Shown: piece by piece, positions 43,056 to 51,806 of the stretch
How positions within the stretch are numbered: the stretch's first letter is position 1
Layout: every line of letters begins with the position of its first letter
NCBI RefSeq assembly: GCF_039544305.1
Contig: NZ_BAABLK010000034.1
Location: forward strand, 260,437-324,436
Source of the DNA: Paeniglutamicibacter antarcticus_C
GTDB lineage: Bacteria > Actinomycetota > Actinomycetes > Actinomycetales > Micrococcaceae
Reading direction: 5' to 3'
DNA length: 64,000 nucleotides
The notes under the pieces: model-generated
The model's input: the letters and a program-made list of their open reading frames with translations, nothing else
What the model was told of the DNA's origin: nothing
The model's database searches: none
Program-made: the position numbers and the translations under genes

Positions 43056-44860
43056 GCACCAACACCGGAGTGTCCAACGAGGACGCGCTCACCCTGACCA
43101 AGGACCAACGCAAACGCGTGCGCGCCCGCTCTTGGCGGTTGCTCGCCTCCCTTGCAGCCAAGCAGAAACCGATGCTGGTGCTGACCTTGGTGCTCGTCGT
43201 GATCTCCAATGCCGCCCGCGCGGCCTTCCCGCTGCTGATCGCCTGGGCCATCGACTGGGGACTGCCGCAGGTCACCAGCGGCAACGTGGCTGCCCTGGGT
43301 ATCACCGGCGGGGCATACGTGCTCTGTGCGATCCTGGCTGGCACCCTGCTGGGCTGGTATATCCTGTGCACCGCACGGATGTCCCAGGCGATGTTGCTGG
43401 ATTTGCGCCTGAAGGTCTTCAGGCACACCCAGCGCCTCAGCCTGGAATTCCACGAGAACTACACCTCCGGGCGCATCATTTCGCGGCAGACCTCCGACCT
43501 GGAGACCTTGCGCGAGCTGCTGGACCAAGGCATCTCCGAACTCGTCTCCTCGGGCGTCTTCGTGGTGTTCACGTTGCTCTCGATCTTCCTTCTTGATTGG
43601 CGCTCGGGATTCCTTGTGATGATCGCCGCCATCCCGATCTCGCTGCTCTTTGCCTGGTACCAGCACCGCTCCGAGGTCGTCTACCGCGAATCCCGGGTGG
43701 TCTCGGCCCGGCTCATCGGTTCCTTCGTTGAAACCATGACCGGGATCCGCGCGGTCAAGGCCTTCCGCAAGGAAAAGGCCAACGATGCCAGCTACGGAAA
43801 GGTCGCCGCCGAATTCCGCGACAACTCGATCCGCTCCATCAACCTCTTCGGGGTGCTTCAACCGGGGCTGGTGCTCATCGGCAACCTTGCAGTGGCCGCG
43901 GTCCTCGCCTGGGGCGGATTCCGCATCCTTGACGGAACACTTGCCGTGGGCGTGCTGGTGGCCCTGCTGCTGGCCACCAAGCGCGTTTTCCAGCCCGTTG
44001 AAGGCATCGCGATGTTCTACTCCTCGCTGCAGGCCGCAACCGCAGCCCTGGAAAAGGTCTCTGGCCTGCTCGAGGAAGCTCCCTCGGTGGTGGAACCGGA
44101 GAAACCTAGGCCCCTTGGCGACGTGGCCGGTGCACTGAGATTCTCCAACGCGGTCTTTGGTTATGGCGACGGACCGGTGATCATGGACCGGTTCGACCTG
44201 GACATCCCGGCCGGGCAGACCATTGCCGTGGTCGGCCAGACAGGCGCGGGAAAATCCACGCTGGCCAAGCTCATCGCCAGGTTCTACGACCTGCGCTCCG
44301 GATCGCTGACCCTGGATTCGGTGCCCATCGAGCAGATCGGCAACGACGATCTGCGCAGGCATGTGGTGATGGTGACCCAGGAGTCGTTCCTGTTTTCCGG
44401 GACGGTCTCGGAGAACATCGCGCTGGGCAAGCCCGGGGCGAGCATCGAGGAGATCATCCTGGCCGCCCGCGCGGTGGGCGCCCACGAATTCATTACGGCG
44501 TTGCCCGAGGGGTACGACACGGATGTGAACAAGCGCGGCGGCCGCGTCTCATCGGGCCAGCGCCAGCTCATATCCTTTGCCCGGGCCTTCCTGGCTGACC
44601 CGGCCGTGCTGATACTCGACGAGGCCACCAGTTCGCTGGACATCCCCTCCGAGCGTGCCGTCCAGCGCGGCCTGCAGACCCTGCTGGGCAACCGCACGGC
44701 GTTGATCATTGCGCACCGGCTTTCCACCGTGCAGATCGCTGACAGGGTGCTGGTGGTCCATGACGGGAAGATCGTCGAGGACGGCTCCCCTGCAGAGCTC
44801 ATCGGTTCCCAGGGGCGCTTCGCCGCCCTGCACAAGGCATGGCGCGAGTCACTGGTCTAG
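43052..44860 (+). CDS. ABC exporter half-transporter, subunit 2
   Basis: This 602-residue partner subunit has six membrane helices and a nucleotide-binding domain with Walker A GQTGAGKST (about 395-403), normal Walker B and catalytic glutamate (LILDEATSSLD) and H-loop IIAHRLST. Its signature loop reads GGRVSSGQRQL instead of LSGGQ. Paired with subunit 1, one ATP site (Walker of subunit 2 with signature of subunit 1) is catalytic and the other is degenerate, as in TM287/288-type exporters. The ATGA overlap with subunit 1 supports equal expression. Drug, lipid or peptide export are all possible. Confidence 0.9.
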   Translation: MSTNTGVSNEDALTLTKDQRKRVRARSWRLLASLAAKQKPMLVLTLVLVVISNAARAAFPLLIAWAIDWGLPQVTSGNVAALGITGGAYVLCAILAGTLLGWYILCTARMSQAMLLDLRLKVFRHTQRLSLEFHENYTSGRIISRQTSDLETLRELLDQGISELVSSGVFVVFTLLSIFLLDWRSGFLVMIAAIPISLLFAWYQHRSEVVYRESRVVSARLIGSFVETMTGIRAVKAFRKEKANDASYGKVAAEFRDNSIRSINLFGVLQPGLVLIGNLAVAAVLAWGGFRILDGTLAVGVLVALLLATKRVFQPVEGIAMFYSSLQAATAALEKVSGLLEEAPSVVEPEKPRPLGDVAGALRFSNAVFGYGDGPVIMDRFDLDIPAGQTIAVVGQTGAGKSTLAKLIARFYDLRSGSLTLDSVPIEQIGNDDLRRHVVMVTQESFLFSGTVSENIALGKPGASIEEIILAARAVGAHEFITALPEGYDTDVNKRGGRVSSGQRQLISFARAFLADPAVLILDEATSSLDIPSERAVQRGLQTLLGNRTALIIAHRLSTVQIADRVLVVHDGKIVEDGSPAELIGSQGRFAALHKAWRESLV

Positions 44861-45380
44861 GTCGTACTCGGCCCCACCGCGCAAGCCCTCAAGGCATCCT
44901 TTCAATGTAGTCCTCCGGCAACTAGAAGCCAGGCGCCCATACCCTGGGACGATTTGGCGTTCCGGTGGCGCTTGGCGTGTTGTGCGCTGGCCTGCGGTTA
45001 GGTGGGCGATCCAGGGATACCGGCAGCAATGCCTTTGATCTCGACGCCACCGAGAACGGCACGTTGCCCGTCGAAGTCGAGCTCCCCGAGAGTATTGATG
45101 CCCCAAGCGTGCGCCTGCTTGCACAAAATGGCGAGGACAAATCCGTAGGATGCGTCATCGTCTCTCGCGCGGAAGATGCTTAAGGCTGGGTCGCAGGCTG
45201 CGGCGCACCGGGCGCTGCGGGAGAGGTCGTGCAGGCCACGGGATCCCATCCCACCCCACCAAAAAAGTCATCGTTGACAAGGACGGTGCGGACACCTCGG
45301 AACGCGAAGCCGGCCGGTGGGCCCGGCTGAACAACAACATCCTGGTATCCGCAAAAAAGCAAGGCTTCCAACGGGCAGGC
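44861..45380. other. 520-base region without a convincing gene
   Basis: Two short frames oppose each other here: 44965-45183 on plus (72 residues, GTG start, no ribosome site) and 44998-45249 on minus (83 residues). Both have high GC at third positions and neither resembles a known family, so I cannot decide whether either is real. The region may be a gene remnant. Confidence 0.4.
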
Positions 45381-45425
45381 AAAAGGCCCGGTGAAGCCCA
45401 TCCGAAGATGCGTTTCACCGGGCCT
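45381..45425 (-). terminator. Terminator after purC
   Basis: On the minus strand a 12-bp stem (45414-45425 with 45384-45395) is followed by T residues (AAAA at 45381-45384 on plus). It lies 18 bases beyond the purC stop. Confidence 0.85.
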
Positions 45426-45442
45426 CTCGATCCCGGCGTGGA

Positions 45443-46348
45443 CTAGGCGCTGAAGGACAGGCCGGTCAGTCGCTCGTAGGCCTCAATGTAACGTTCGCGG
45501 GTGCGCTCGATGATCTCCGTGGGCAACGCGGGGGGTTCCTGGCCGGAGTCCTTGTCCCAGCCCGAGTCCTCGGAAGTGAGCCAGTCACGAACGAACTGCT
45601 TGTCGAAGGAAGGCTGTGCAGCTCCGGGCTCGTAGGTCTCGGCGTCCCAGAAGCGTGAGGAATCAGGGGTGAGAACCTCGTCACCCAGGGTGATCTCTCC
45701 ATTGGAGGGATCGATTCCGAACTCGACCTTGGTGTCTGCCAGGATGATGCCGCAGGTGCGGGCGATGTCCTCGGCGCGCGTGTACAGGGCCAACGTGGCA
45801 TCACGCAGATCAGCTGCCTGCTGGCCGCCGATGCGCGCCGCGGTTTCCTCGAAGGTGATGTTCTCGTCGTGTTCCCCGACCTCGGCCTTGGCCGAGGGTG
45901 TGAAGATCGTCGGCTCAAGCTTGGAGCCGTTGACCATACCCGCCTTCAGCGGAAGCGCACACACTGTCTGGCGTTTCTGGTACTCCAGCAGTCCGGAGCC
46001 GGTCAGGTAACCGCGGGCGATGCATTCGATCGGAAACATCTCGAGCTTTTTGCAAACCATGGCACGTCCGGAGACGGCCTCTGGCACATCGGTGGAGATC
46101 ACGTGGTTGGGGATCTCGGTGAGCTGCTCGAACCACCACAGGCTCAGCTGGGTCAGGACTTTGCCCTTGTCCGGGATCTCGGATTCAAGGACGAAGTCGT
46201 AAGCGCTGATCCTGTCGCTGGCCACAACCAGTACGCGGTCCGTTTCCTCGAAGGTGGAACCGGCCGGGACGTAGAGGTCACGGACCTTGCCCGAGTAGAA
46301 GTGCGTCCAGCCCTCCAGATCCAGGGTCTCGGTATTCAGACCTGACAT
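45443..46348 (-). CDS. purC: SAICAR synthase (phosphoribosylaminoimidazole-succinocarboxamide synthase)
   Basis: This 301-residue enzyme joins CAIR and aspartate with ATP to form SAICAR in de novo purine synthesis. Motifs include YSGKVRDLYV, VVASDRISAYDFVL, ECIARGYLTGSG, DTKVEFGID and LTPDSSRFWD. Its ATG directly follows the purD stop with GGAAGGAA inside the purD end as ribosome site, so the two are one transcript read leftward, ending at a clear terminator. Confidence 0.96.
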   Translation of the reverse strand: MSGLNTETLDLEGWTHFYSGKVRDLYVPAGSTFEETDRVLVVASDRISAYDFVLESEIPDKGKVLTQLSLWWFEQLTEIPNHVISTDVPEAVSGRAMVCKKLEMFPIECIARGYLTGSGLLEYQKRQTVCALPLKAGMVNGSKLEPTIFTPSAKAEVGEHDENITFEETAARIGGQQAADLRDATLALYTRAEDIARTCGIILADTKVEFGIDPSNGEITLGDEVLTPDSSRFWDAETYEPGAAQPSFDKQFVRDWLTSEDSGWDKDSGQEPPALPTEIIERTRERYIEAYERLTGLSFSA

Positions 46349-47635
46349 TTAGTGGGTTCCTTCCGAGAGTTTGATCTGGCCGTTGGCGGCCTTCAAGGCG
46401 ATGTCGGTGCGATGCTGGGCACCGTCCCAGGAGATGGCGGCGATCCCAGCGTAGGCCTTTGCGCGGGCCGCGTGCAGGTCCGCGCCGAGTCCTACGACGG
46501 CGAGCACCCTGCCGCCGGCCACGACGGTCTCGCCGGCAGCGTTGACGCTGGTTCCGGCGTGCAGGACCGAGACGCCTTCGAGGGATTCGGCCTGTTCCAG
46601 GCCGTGGATCACGGCACCCTTGACGGGGTTCTCCGGATAATTTTCCGCGGCCATGACCACCCCGACAGCGGTCTCGGGGTGCCAGTGCAGTTGCTCCGCC
46701 TCGTCCAGTTCGCCCTTGGCCGCGGCCAGCAGCAACCCGCCAAGCGGGGTCTTCAGCCGTGCGAGCACCGCCTGGGTTTCAGGGTCCCCGAAGCGCGCAT
46801 TGAATTCGATCACGCGGATTCCGCGGGTAGTGATGGCCAGGCCGCAGTAGAGCACCCCGGTGAAAGGGGTGCCGCGGGAGTCCATGTCGCGCAGCGTCGG
46901 GTAGGCGACTCGCTCCATGACTTCGTCGACGAATCCCGTCGGAAGCCATGGCAGAGGCGAATAGGCACCCATGCCACCGGTATTAGGGCCTTCATCGTTG
47001 TCGAAGATGCGCTTGAAGTCCTGGGCTGGGGCCAGCGGAACGGCGTGGGTTCCGTCGCAGATCACGAAGAGGGAAACCTCCGGGCCGTCAAGGAATTCCT
47101 CGATGACCACCGTGCCGCCGGCTTCGAAGCAGGTTTCGGCGTGGGCCAGGGCCTCGGCGCGGTCGGAGGTGACCACGACTCCCTTGCCGGCGGCCAATCC
47201 ATCGTCCTTGACCACATAGGGGGCACCAAAAGCATCAAGCGCGTCGGCGGCTTCGCGCGTGTTGGTGGCCACCTTGGCCATGGCCGTGGGCACCTCTGCC
47301 TCGGCCATCACTTTCTTGGCGAAGGCCTTGGAGGCCTCTAGCTGAGCAGCGCCTTGGGTGGGTCCGAAGACCGGGATGCCGGCGATGAGCAGAGCGTCCG
47401 CCACTCCTGCTGCCAGGGGCGCCTCGGGGCCAACCACGACCAGGTCCGATTCCAGATCGGTGGCCAAGGCCACCACTGCTGCGGGGTCCTGGGCATCGAT
47501 GTCGTGGGTGGTGACTTCACTCGATATCCCTGCATTGCCAGGTGCACAATGCAGGTCGGTGACGTAGGGATCCGCAGCCAAAGAGCGGATCAGTGCATGT
47601 TCGCGGCCGCCGGGGCCAATAACCAGTACCTTCAC
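46349..47635 (-). CDS. purD: Phosphoribosylamine-glycine ligase (GARS)
   Basis: This 428-residue ATP-grasp ligase makes GAR from phosphoribosylamine and glycine. The N-terminus is VLVIGPGGREHALIRSL, the ATP-grasp region includes VVKDDGLAAGKGVVV, and RFGDPETQAVL is the family signature. The start is GTG; a TAGGCT box lies eight bases ahead, so the message could be leaderless. It is the first gene of the leftward purD-purC pair, separate from purF-purM further right. Confidence 0.96.
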   Translation of the reverse strand: MKVLVIGPGGREHALIRSLAADPYVTDLHCAPGNAGISSEVTTHDIDAQDPAAVVALATDLESDLVVVGPEAPLAAGVADALLIAGIPVFGPTQGAAQLEASKAFAKKVMAEAEVPTAMAKVATNTREAADALDAFGAPYVVKDDGLAAGKGVVVTSDRAEALAHAETCFEAGGTVVIEEFLDGPEVSLFVICDGTHAVPLAPAQDFKRIFDNDEGPNTGGMGAYSPLPWLPTGFVDEVMERVAYPTLRDMDSRGTPFTGVLYCGLAITTRGIRVIEFNARFGDPETQAVLARLKTPLGGLLLAAAKGELDEAEQLHWHPETAVGVVMAAENYPENPVKGAVIHGLEQAESLEGVSVLHAGTSVNAAGETVVAGGRVLAVVGLGADLHAARAKAYAGIAAISWDGAQHRTDIALKAANGQIKLSEGTH

Positions 47636-47808
47636 GAGGCATTAGCCTACCGGGTTTGCCCCGGTGAACGCCTCCCCGGGACGCGGTCCCGACGCATTGG
47701 CCCAACCGCGGTTTCACGCTCCGGTTCCCGCCACACGTCCGTACCACGTTGCCATCCGTACCCAGGGCCGGCCTCGGGTCCCACCGCGGCGCCTGGGCCC
47801 CCTGCATC

Positions 47809-47814
47809 TATGCT
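47809..47814 (+). promoter_or_regulatory. -10 box for leaderless methyltransferase gene
   Basis: TATGCT is followed after six bases by the ATG at 47821. Confidence 0.45.
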
Positions 47815-47820
47815 CATTAC

Positions 47821-48441
47821 ATGGAACACGAAACCCTCTGGCAGCAGCAGGCGCGCCGGGATCCCCGGCAGGCCAGGAACTACATCGAACGCTTCGCGCA
47901 GCTGCGCGAATCCGGTGAGGATCTCGACGGCGAGGCCCGGTTCCTCGATGCGGTGCTCCCCCGCGGGGCACGCGTGCTTGATGCCGGCTGCGGAACCGGG
48001 CGGGTCGGCGGGGCGCTGGCCGCCCGCGGCCACCACGTCACCGGGGTGGACCTCGATAGAGAGCTGCTGGGCGCCGCCCGGATCGACCATCCGGATTCGC
48101 GCTGGATGCAAGGGAACCTTGAAACACTTGAGTTGCTGGATAGAAGCGGAAACCAGGAGACCTTCGACGGGGTCATCTGTCCGGGCAACGTGCTCGCGTT
48201 CGTGGCACCGGGAACCGCGGGAAAGGTCTTGAGGTCGCTGGCCGCGCATTTGGCACCGGGAGGCCGGGTCGTTGTGGGGTTCTCTCCCCTGAAAGGTTAT
48301 TCGGTTGCGAGTTTTGAAACCGATGCGGCGGCGGCCGGATTGGGGATCACCGCCCGGTTCTCCAGCTGGGATATGCGCTCGATCACCCCGGGAGCCGACT
48401 TCGTCGTTGCACTTCTGGACCCGGAGCAGACAGTAAACTAG
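47821..48441 (+). CDS. Class I SAM-dependent methyltransferase
   Basis: This 206-residue protein has a simple methyltransferase fold: VLDAGCGTGRVGGALAARGH is the SAM-binding motif I, VTGVDLDRELL motif II with the acidic residue for the ribose, and LAPGGRVVVGF the later strand. No substrate domain is attached, so the acceptor is unknown. The ATG at 47821 follows a -10-like box and gives a compact protein without the unconserved upstream frame. It diverges from purD and is followed five bases later by the asparaginase gene. Confidence 0.86.
   Translation: MEHETLWQQQARRDPRQARNYIERFAQLRESGEDLDGEARFLDAVLPRGARVLDAGCGTGRVGGALAARGHHVTGVDLDRELLGAARIDHPDSRWMQGNLETLELLDRSGNQETFDGVICPGNVLAFVAPGTAGKVLRSLAAHLAPGGRVVVGFSPLKGYSVASFETDAAAAGLGITARFSSWDMRSITPGADFVVALLDPEQTVN
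48434..48439 (+). promoter_or_regulatory. -10 box for leaderless asparaginase gene
   Basis: TAAACT overlaps the stop codon of the methyltransferase gene and ends seven bases before the ATG at 48447. This would give the asparaginase gene its own transcript. Confidence 0.4.
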
Positions 48442-48446
48442 GTCAT

Positions 48447-49454
48447 ATGGCCGAAACCTTGCTTGCTTCCGAGACCGTGGACCTTATTGTGCTCGAACGC
48501 AACGGGTTCGTTGAATCCCGCCATCGCGGTTCCGCGGTCGTCGTCGATGCGACAGGTGGGGTGCTCGGCGCACTGGGCGACCCCGGGGTCCTGGTGTATC
48601 CGCGCTCCTCGCTCAAGCCGTTCCAGGCGCTGGCCTCGATGCAGTCCGGTGTTCCGCTGCGTGGCGCCCAGGTCGCGTTGGCCTGCGCCAGCCACGTGGG
48701 CAGCATCGAACACACCGAGGTTGTCCAATCGATGCTGGCCAAGGCCGGGCTGTCCGAATCGGACCTACTGTGCCCCGCTGCTTGGCCGGCGGATGAGCAG
48801 ACCCGCACCGAACGGATCCGGGCGGGGCTGGGCAAGTCGGCACTGTGCTTCAACTGTTCCGGCAAGCACGCCGCTTTCTTGTGGGCATGTAAGGAAAAAG
48901 GCTGGGACACCAAGACCTATCTGTCCGCCGAGCATCCGTTGCAGAAGCGGGTCATCGAAGTCATCGAGGAATACGCCGGCGAACCGATCTCACACCTGGG
49001 TGTGGACGGGTGCGGCGCCCCTGTCCCTGTCATCTCCCTCGCGGGCCTGGCCCGAGCAGGTTCGAAGCTCGCCCAAGCCCCAGGCAACAAGCACGCCGAT
49101 GCCCGGGCGGCAACGATTGCCACAGCAATGCTTGATTATCCGTGGGCTGTCCAGGGCCACGGGAAGCCCAACTCCGTGGTGATGGAAGACCTGGGAGTCA
49201 TAGCCAAGCTCGGTGCCGAGGGTGTCTTGGTGCTTGCCGCGCCGTGCGGGATCGCCGTTGCGGTGAAGATGAGTGACGGCTCGGGGCGCGGAAGCGACTT
49301 GCTGGCCCTGACGCTGCTGGCCAATGCGGGCGCCATCAGCACCACCGAGCTCGCCGACACCCTGGCCAAGCTGACGCATCCGGTCCTTGGTGGCGGGATT
49401 CAGGTAGGTTCCGTGCGCCTGGCCAAGCCGGTCATGGATTTATTGGACGCCTAG
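48447..49454 (+). CDS. Class 3 (Rhizobium ReAV-type) L-asparaginase
   Basis: This 335-residue enzyme hydrolyses asparagine to aspartate and ammonia. It belongs to the class unrelated to bacterial types I and II. Motifs YPRSSLKPFQ (S54, K57), CFNCSGKHAAF (C137, K140) and VDGCGAPVPV (C189) match the serine-lysine pairs and the Cys-Lys-Cys zinc site of the Rhizobium etli enzyme. A cytosolic location is expected as no signal peptide is visible. It is followed six bases later by the sterol-carrier gene. Confidence 0.88.
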   Translation: MAETLLASETVDLIVLERNGFVESRHRGSAVVVDATGGVLGALGDPGVLVYPRSSLKPFQALASMQSGVPLRGAQVALACASHVGSIEHTEVVQSMLAKAGLSESDLLCPAAWPADEQTRTERIRAGLGKSALCFNCSGKHAAFLWACKEKGWDTKTYLSAEHPLQKRVIEVIEEYAGEPISHLGVDGCGAPVPVISLAGLARAGSKLAQAPGNKHADARAATIATAMLDYPWAVQGHGKPNSVVMEDLGVIAKLGAEGVLVLAAPCGIAVAVKMSDGSGRGSDLLALTLLANAGAISTTELADTLAKLTHPVLGGGIQVGSVRLAKPVMDLLDA

Positions 49455-49460
49455 GACATC

Positions 49461-49835
49461 GTGGCCATCAAACGACGCATCGATCCGGCCAAGGGCGCAC
49501 GCGCCTTCCGCCAGTGGATCGACAACGCAAGCAAGGAAGCCACGGCGCTTCCCCGGCCTGTCATTGCCATGGCGGTTCGCTACACCCTCGAGGAACTGGC
49601 CAGCCGGGCCGAGGGCAACTCGGTCGAGGTGCGGGTCCCGCCTTTCGGCGTGACCCAGTGCATTGCCGGCCCGCGGCACACCCGCGGCACACCCCCGAAC
49701 GTCATTGAACTACCCGCCGAGATCTGGCTGGCGCTTGCGGCGGGCAAGATAGGCTGGGAAGCAGCGGTGGCCACCGGGAAGGTCGCAGCTTCCGGGCTCC
49801 GCGCAGACCTGTCCGCCGAGCTCCCACTGGTTTAG
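49461..49835 (+). CDS. Sterol carrier family protein
   Basis: This 124-residue protein matches the bacterial sterol-carrier-like family located next to purF in actinobacteria. It begins MAIKRRIDPAKGARAFR, contains VRYTLEELASRAEGNSVEVR and ends in ALAAGKIGWEAAVATGKVAA. The fold could bind a lipid or other hydrophobic ligand, but no function is shown. The GTG start has AGGAC close upstream. It lies in the rightward group leading to purF. Confidence 0.78.
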   Translation: MAIKRRIDPAKGARAFRQWIDNASKEATALPRPVIAMAVRYTLEELASRAEGNSVEVRVPPFGVTQCIAGPRHTRGTPPNVIELPAEIWLALAAGKIGWEAAVATGKVAASGLRADLSAELPLV

Positions 49836-49841
49836 TACCCT
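49836..49841 (+). promoter_or_regulatory. -10 box for leaderless small membrane protein gene
   Basis: TACCCT is followed after seven bases by the ATG at 49849. Confidence 0.4.
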
Positions 49842-49848
49842 AGAGGGT

Positions 49849-50175
49849 ATGGACTCCAGCAATAACCCCAGCAATACCCCCGAACACGAGCCGGCCCCCC
49901 AGAACATCGAGGTCCAGGTGTACGCGGCACCGAAATTCTGGCCGTTCATGGGTGTCGGAGCGCTGGTCGGCGTCATCATCGCCTTCATTTCGGCATATCT
50001 CGGGCCGGAGTCGGCCGAGATCTCGCGCGGCTCGGTCGCCGGCTTCTTGGCGGTCGGCTTCGCTTTCGTCGGTGTCTTGGTCGCCGGCATCGTTTTCCTT
50101 GTTGTGGATCGCATCACCCGCAAAAAGGGACGTCGTGCGCTTGCCGTGCCGATGGGTGAGCCAGAACACCCCTAG
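49849..50175 (+). CDS. Small two-helix membrane protein
   Basis: This 108-residue protein has a Pro/Asn-rich cytosolic start, the motif YAAPKFWPFMGVGALVGVII opening the first membrane helix, a second helix AVGFAFVGVLVAGIVFLVV and a basic tail DRITRKKGRR. The PKFWPF motif and location before purF are shared by Micrococcaceae homologues as far as I recall. Function unknown. Confidence 0.78.
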   Translation: MDSSNNPSNTPEHEPAPQNIEVQVYAAPKFWPFMGVGALVGVIIAFISAYLGPESAEISRGSVAGFLAVGFAFVGVLVAGIVFLVVDRITRKKGRRALAVPMGEPEHP

Positions 50176-50237
50176 AACCGCAGCGGTGTGTGACTTCACG
50201 CCAGTTGGAACCTCCCGCTCGTGAGAGAATAATTAAT

Positions 50238-51788
50238 ATGGCGCGTGGTGACGGAAACCTAAATCATGATCTTCTACCCAACGAGAAAGGCCCGCAGGAT
50301 GAGTGCGGGGTCTTTGGAGTGTGGGCTCCCGGCGAGGAAGTAGCGAAACTGACCTATTACGGTCTGTATGCGCTGCAGCACCGCGGGCAGGAATCGGCCG
50401 GATTGGCCACCAGCGACGGGCAACGGATCAATGTCTACAAGGACATGGGTCTGGTCTCCCAGGTGTTCGACGAGAACACCCTCAATTCGATGCAGGGGCA
50501 CCTGGCCATCGGCCATTGCCGCTACTCCACCACCGGGGCAAGCCACTGGGCCAACGCCCAGCCGACCCTTGGTCCCACCTCGGCCGGCACGGTCGCCTTG
50601 GCCCACAACGGGAACCTGACCAATTCCGCGGAACTGCTGGACATGGTCAACGCCGTCCAGGAGGAATCCGGGCAGAAGGTTCGCGGCGAGCTAGCCCAGG
50701 GCAACACCACAGACACCGCACTTGTCACGGCCCTGCTCAATGGTGCCGAGGGCGAGTCCCTTGAAGAGACCGCCTTGGCGTTGCTGCCCAAGCTGACCGG
50801 CGCCTTCTGCTTCGTCTTCATGGACGAGCACACCCTGTATGCGGCACGCGACACCTACGGTGTGCGCCCCCTGGTGCTGGGCCGCCTGGAACGCGGCTGG
50901 GTCGTGGCTTCCGAGCAGGCCGCGCTGGCCACCGTGGGCGCCAGTTTCATCCGCGAGATCGAACCGGGCGAGTTCATCGCCATCGACGAGGAGGGCGTGC
51001 GCTCCCGGCGTTTCGGCGCCGCCACCCCGAAGGCCTGCGTCTTCGAATACGTCTACCTGGCCCGCCCGGATGCTTCAATCAACGGCCGCTCGGTCTATGA
51101 ATCCCGCGTGGAGATGGGCCGCCAGCTGGCGCGCGAGAATGCCGCCAATGCGGACATCGTGATCCCCGTGCCAGAATCCGGAACCCCAGCTGCCATTGGC
51201 TACGCCGAACAGTCCGGGATCCCCTTCGCCCACGGCTTCGTGAAGAACGCCTATGTGGGACGCACCTTCATCCAACCCTCGCAGACACTGCGCCAGCTCG
51301 GCATCAAGCTCAAGCTCAACGCCCTGGAACCGGTGATCAAGGGCAAGCGCGTTGTGGTCGTTGATGACTCGATCGTGCGCGGGAACACCCAGCGCGCCGT
51401 GGTGCGCATGCTGCGCGAGGCCGGCGCGGCCGAGATCCACGTGAAGATCTCCTCCCCGCCGGTGAAGTGGCCGTGCTTCTACGGCATCGACTTCGCCACC
51501 CGCGCCGAGCTGATTGCCAACGGCGCAGCCGTGGAAGAAATCAGCAAGTCCATCGGTGCCGATTCGCTGGCGTATATCTCCGAGGACGGCATGATCAATG
51601 CCACCGAGCAGAAGCGCGAACGCCTGTGCACCGCATGCTTCACCGGGGACTACCCGATCCCGCTGCCGGGTTCCGGGCGGATCGGCAAGAACCTGCTCGA
51701 ACGCAGCAACCAGGCCGGATGTGAGCCGGGACCGGATGCCGAATTCGAATCCGCCCTCACCGCCGAAGACAAAACACCGCGCAACTAA
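50238..51788 (+). CDS. purF: Amidophosphoribosyltransferase
   Basis: This 516-residue enzyme makes phosphoribosylamine from PRPP and glutamine, the committed step of purine synthesis. It has a propeptide of 22 residues before the nucleophile C23 (QDECGVFGVW), an Ntn glutaminase domain, and a PRTase domain with VVVVDDSIVRGNT as PRPP loop. Cysteines in WPCFYGIDF and RLCTACFTGDYPI fit the [4Fe-4S] cluster of the Bacillus-type enzyme. The ATG at 50238 starts the conserved protein. purM follows after 18 bases. Confidence 0.96.
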   Translation: MARGDGNLNHDLLPNEKGPQDECGVFGVWAPGEEVAKLTYYGLYALQHRGQESAGLATSDGQRINVYKDMGLVSQVFDENTLNSMQGHLAIGHCRYSTTGASHWANAQPTLGPTSAGTVALAHNGNLTNSAELLDMVNAVQEESGQKVRGELAQGNTTDTALVTALLNGAEGESLEETALALLPKLTGAFCFVFMDEHTLYAARDTYGVRPLVLGRLERGWVVASEQAALATVGASFIREIEPGEFIAIDEEGVRSRRFGAATPKACVFEYVYLARPDASINGRSVYESRVEMGRQLARENAANADIVIPVPESGTPAAIGYAEQSGIPFAHGFVKNAYVGRTFIQPSQTLRQLGIKLKLNALEPVIKGKRVVVVDDSIVRGNTQRAVVRMLREAGAAEIHVKISSPPVKWPCFYGIDFATRAELIANGAAVEEISKSIGADSLAYISEDGMINATEQKRERLCTACFTGDYPIPLPGSGRIGKNLLERSNQAGCEPGPDAEFESALTAEDKTPRN

Positions 51789-51806
51789 GTAAAGGACACA
51801 TCAGAG

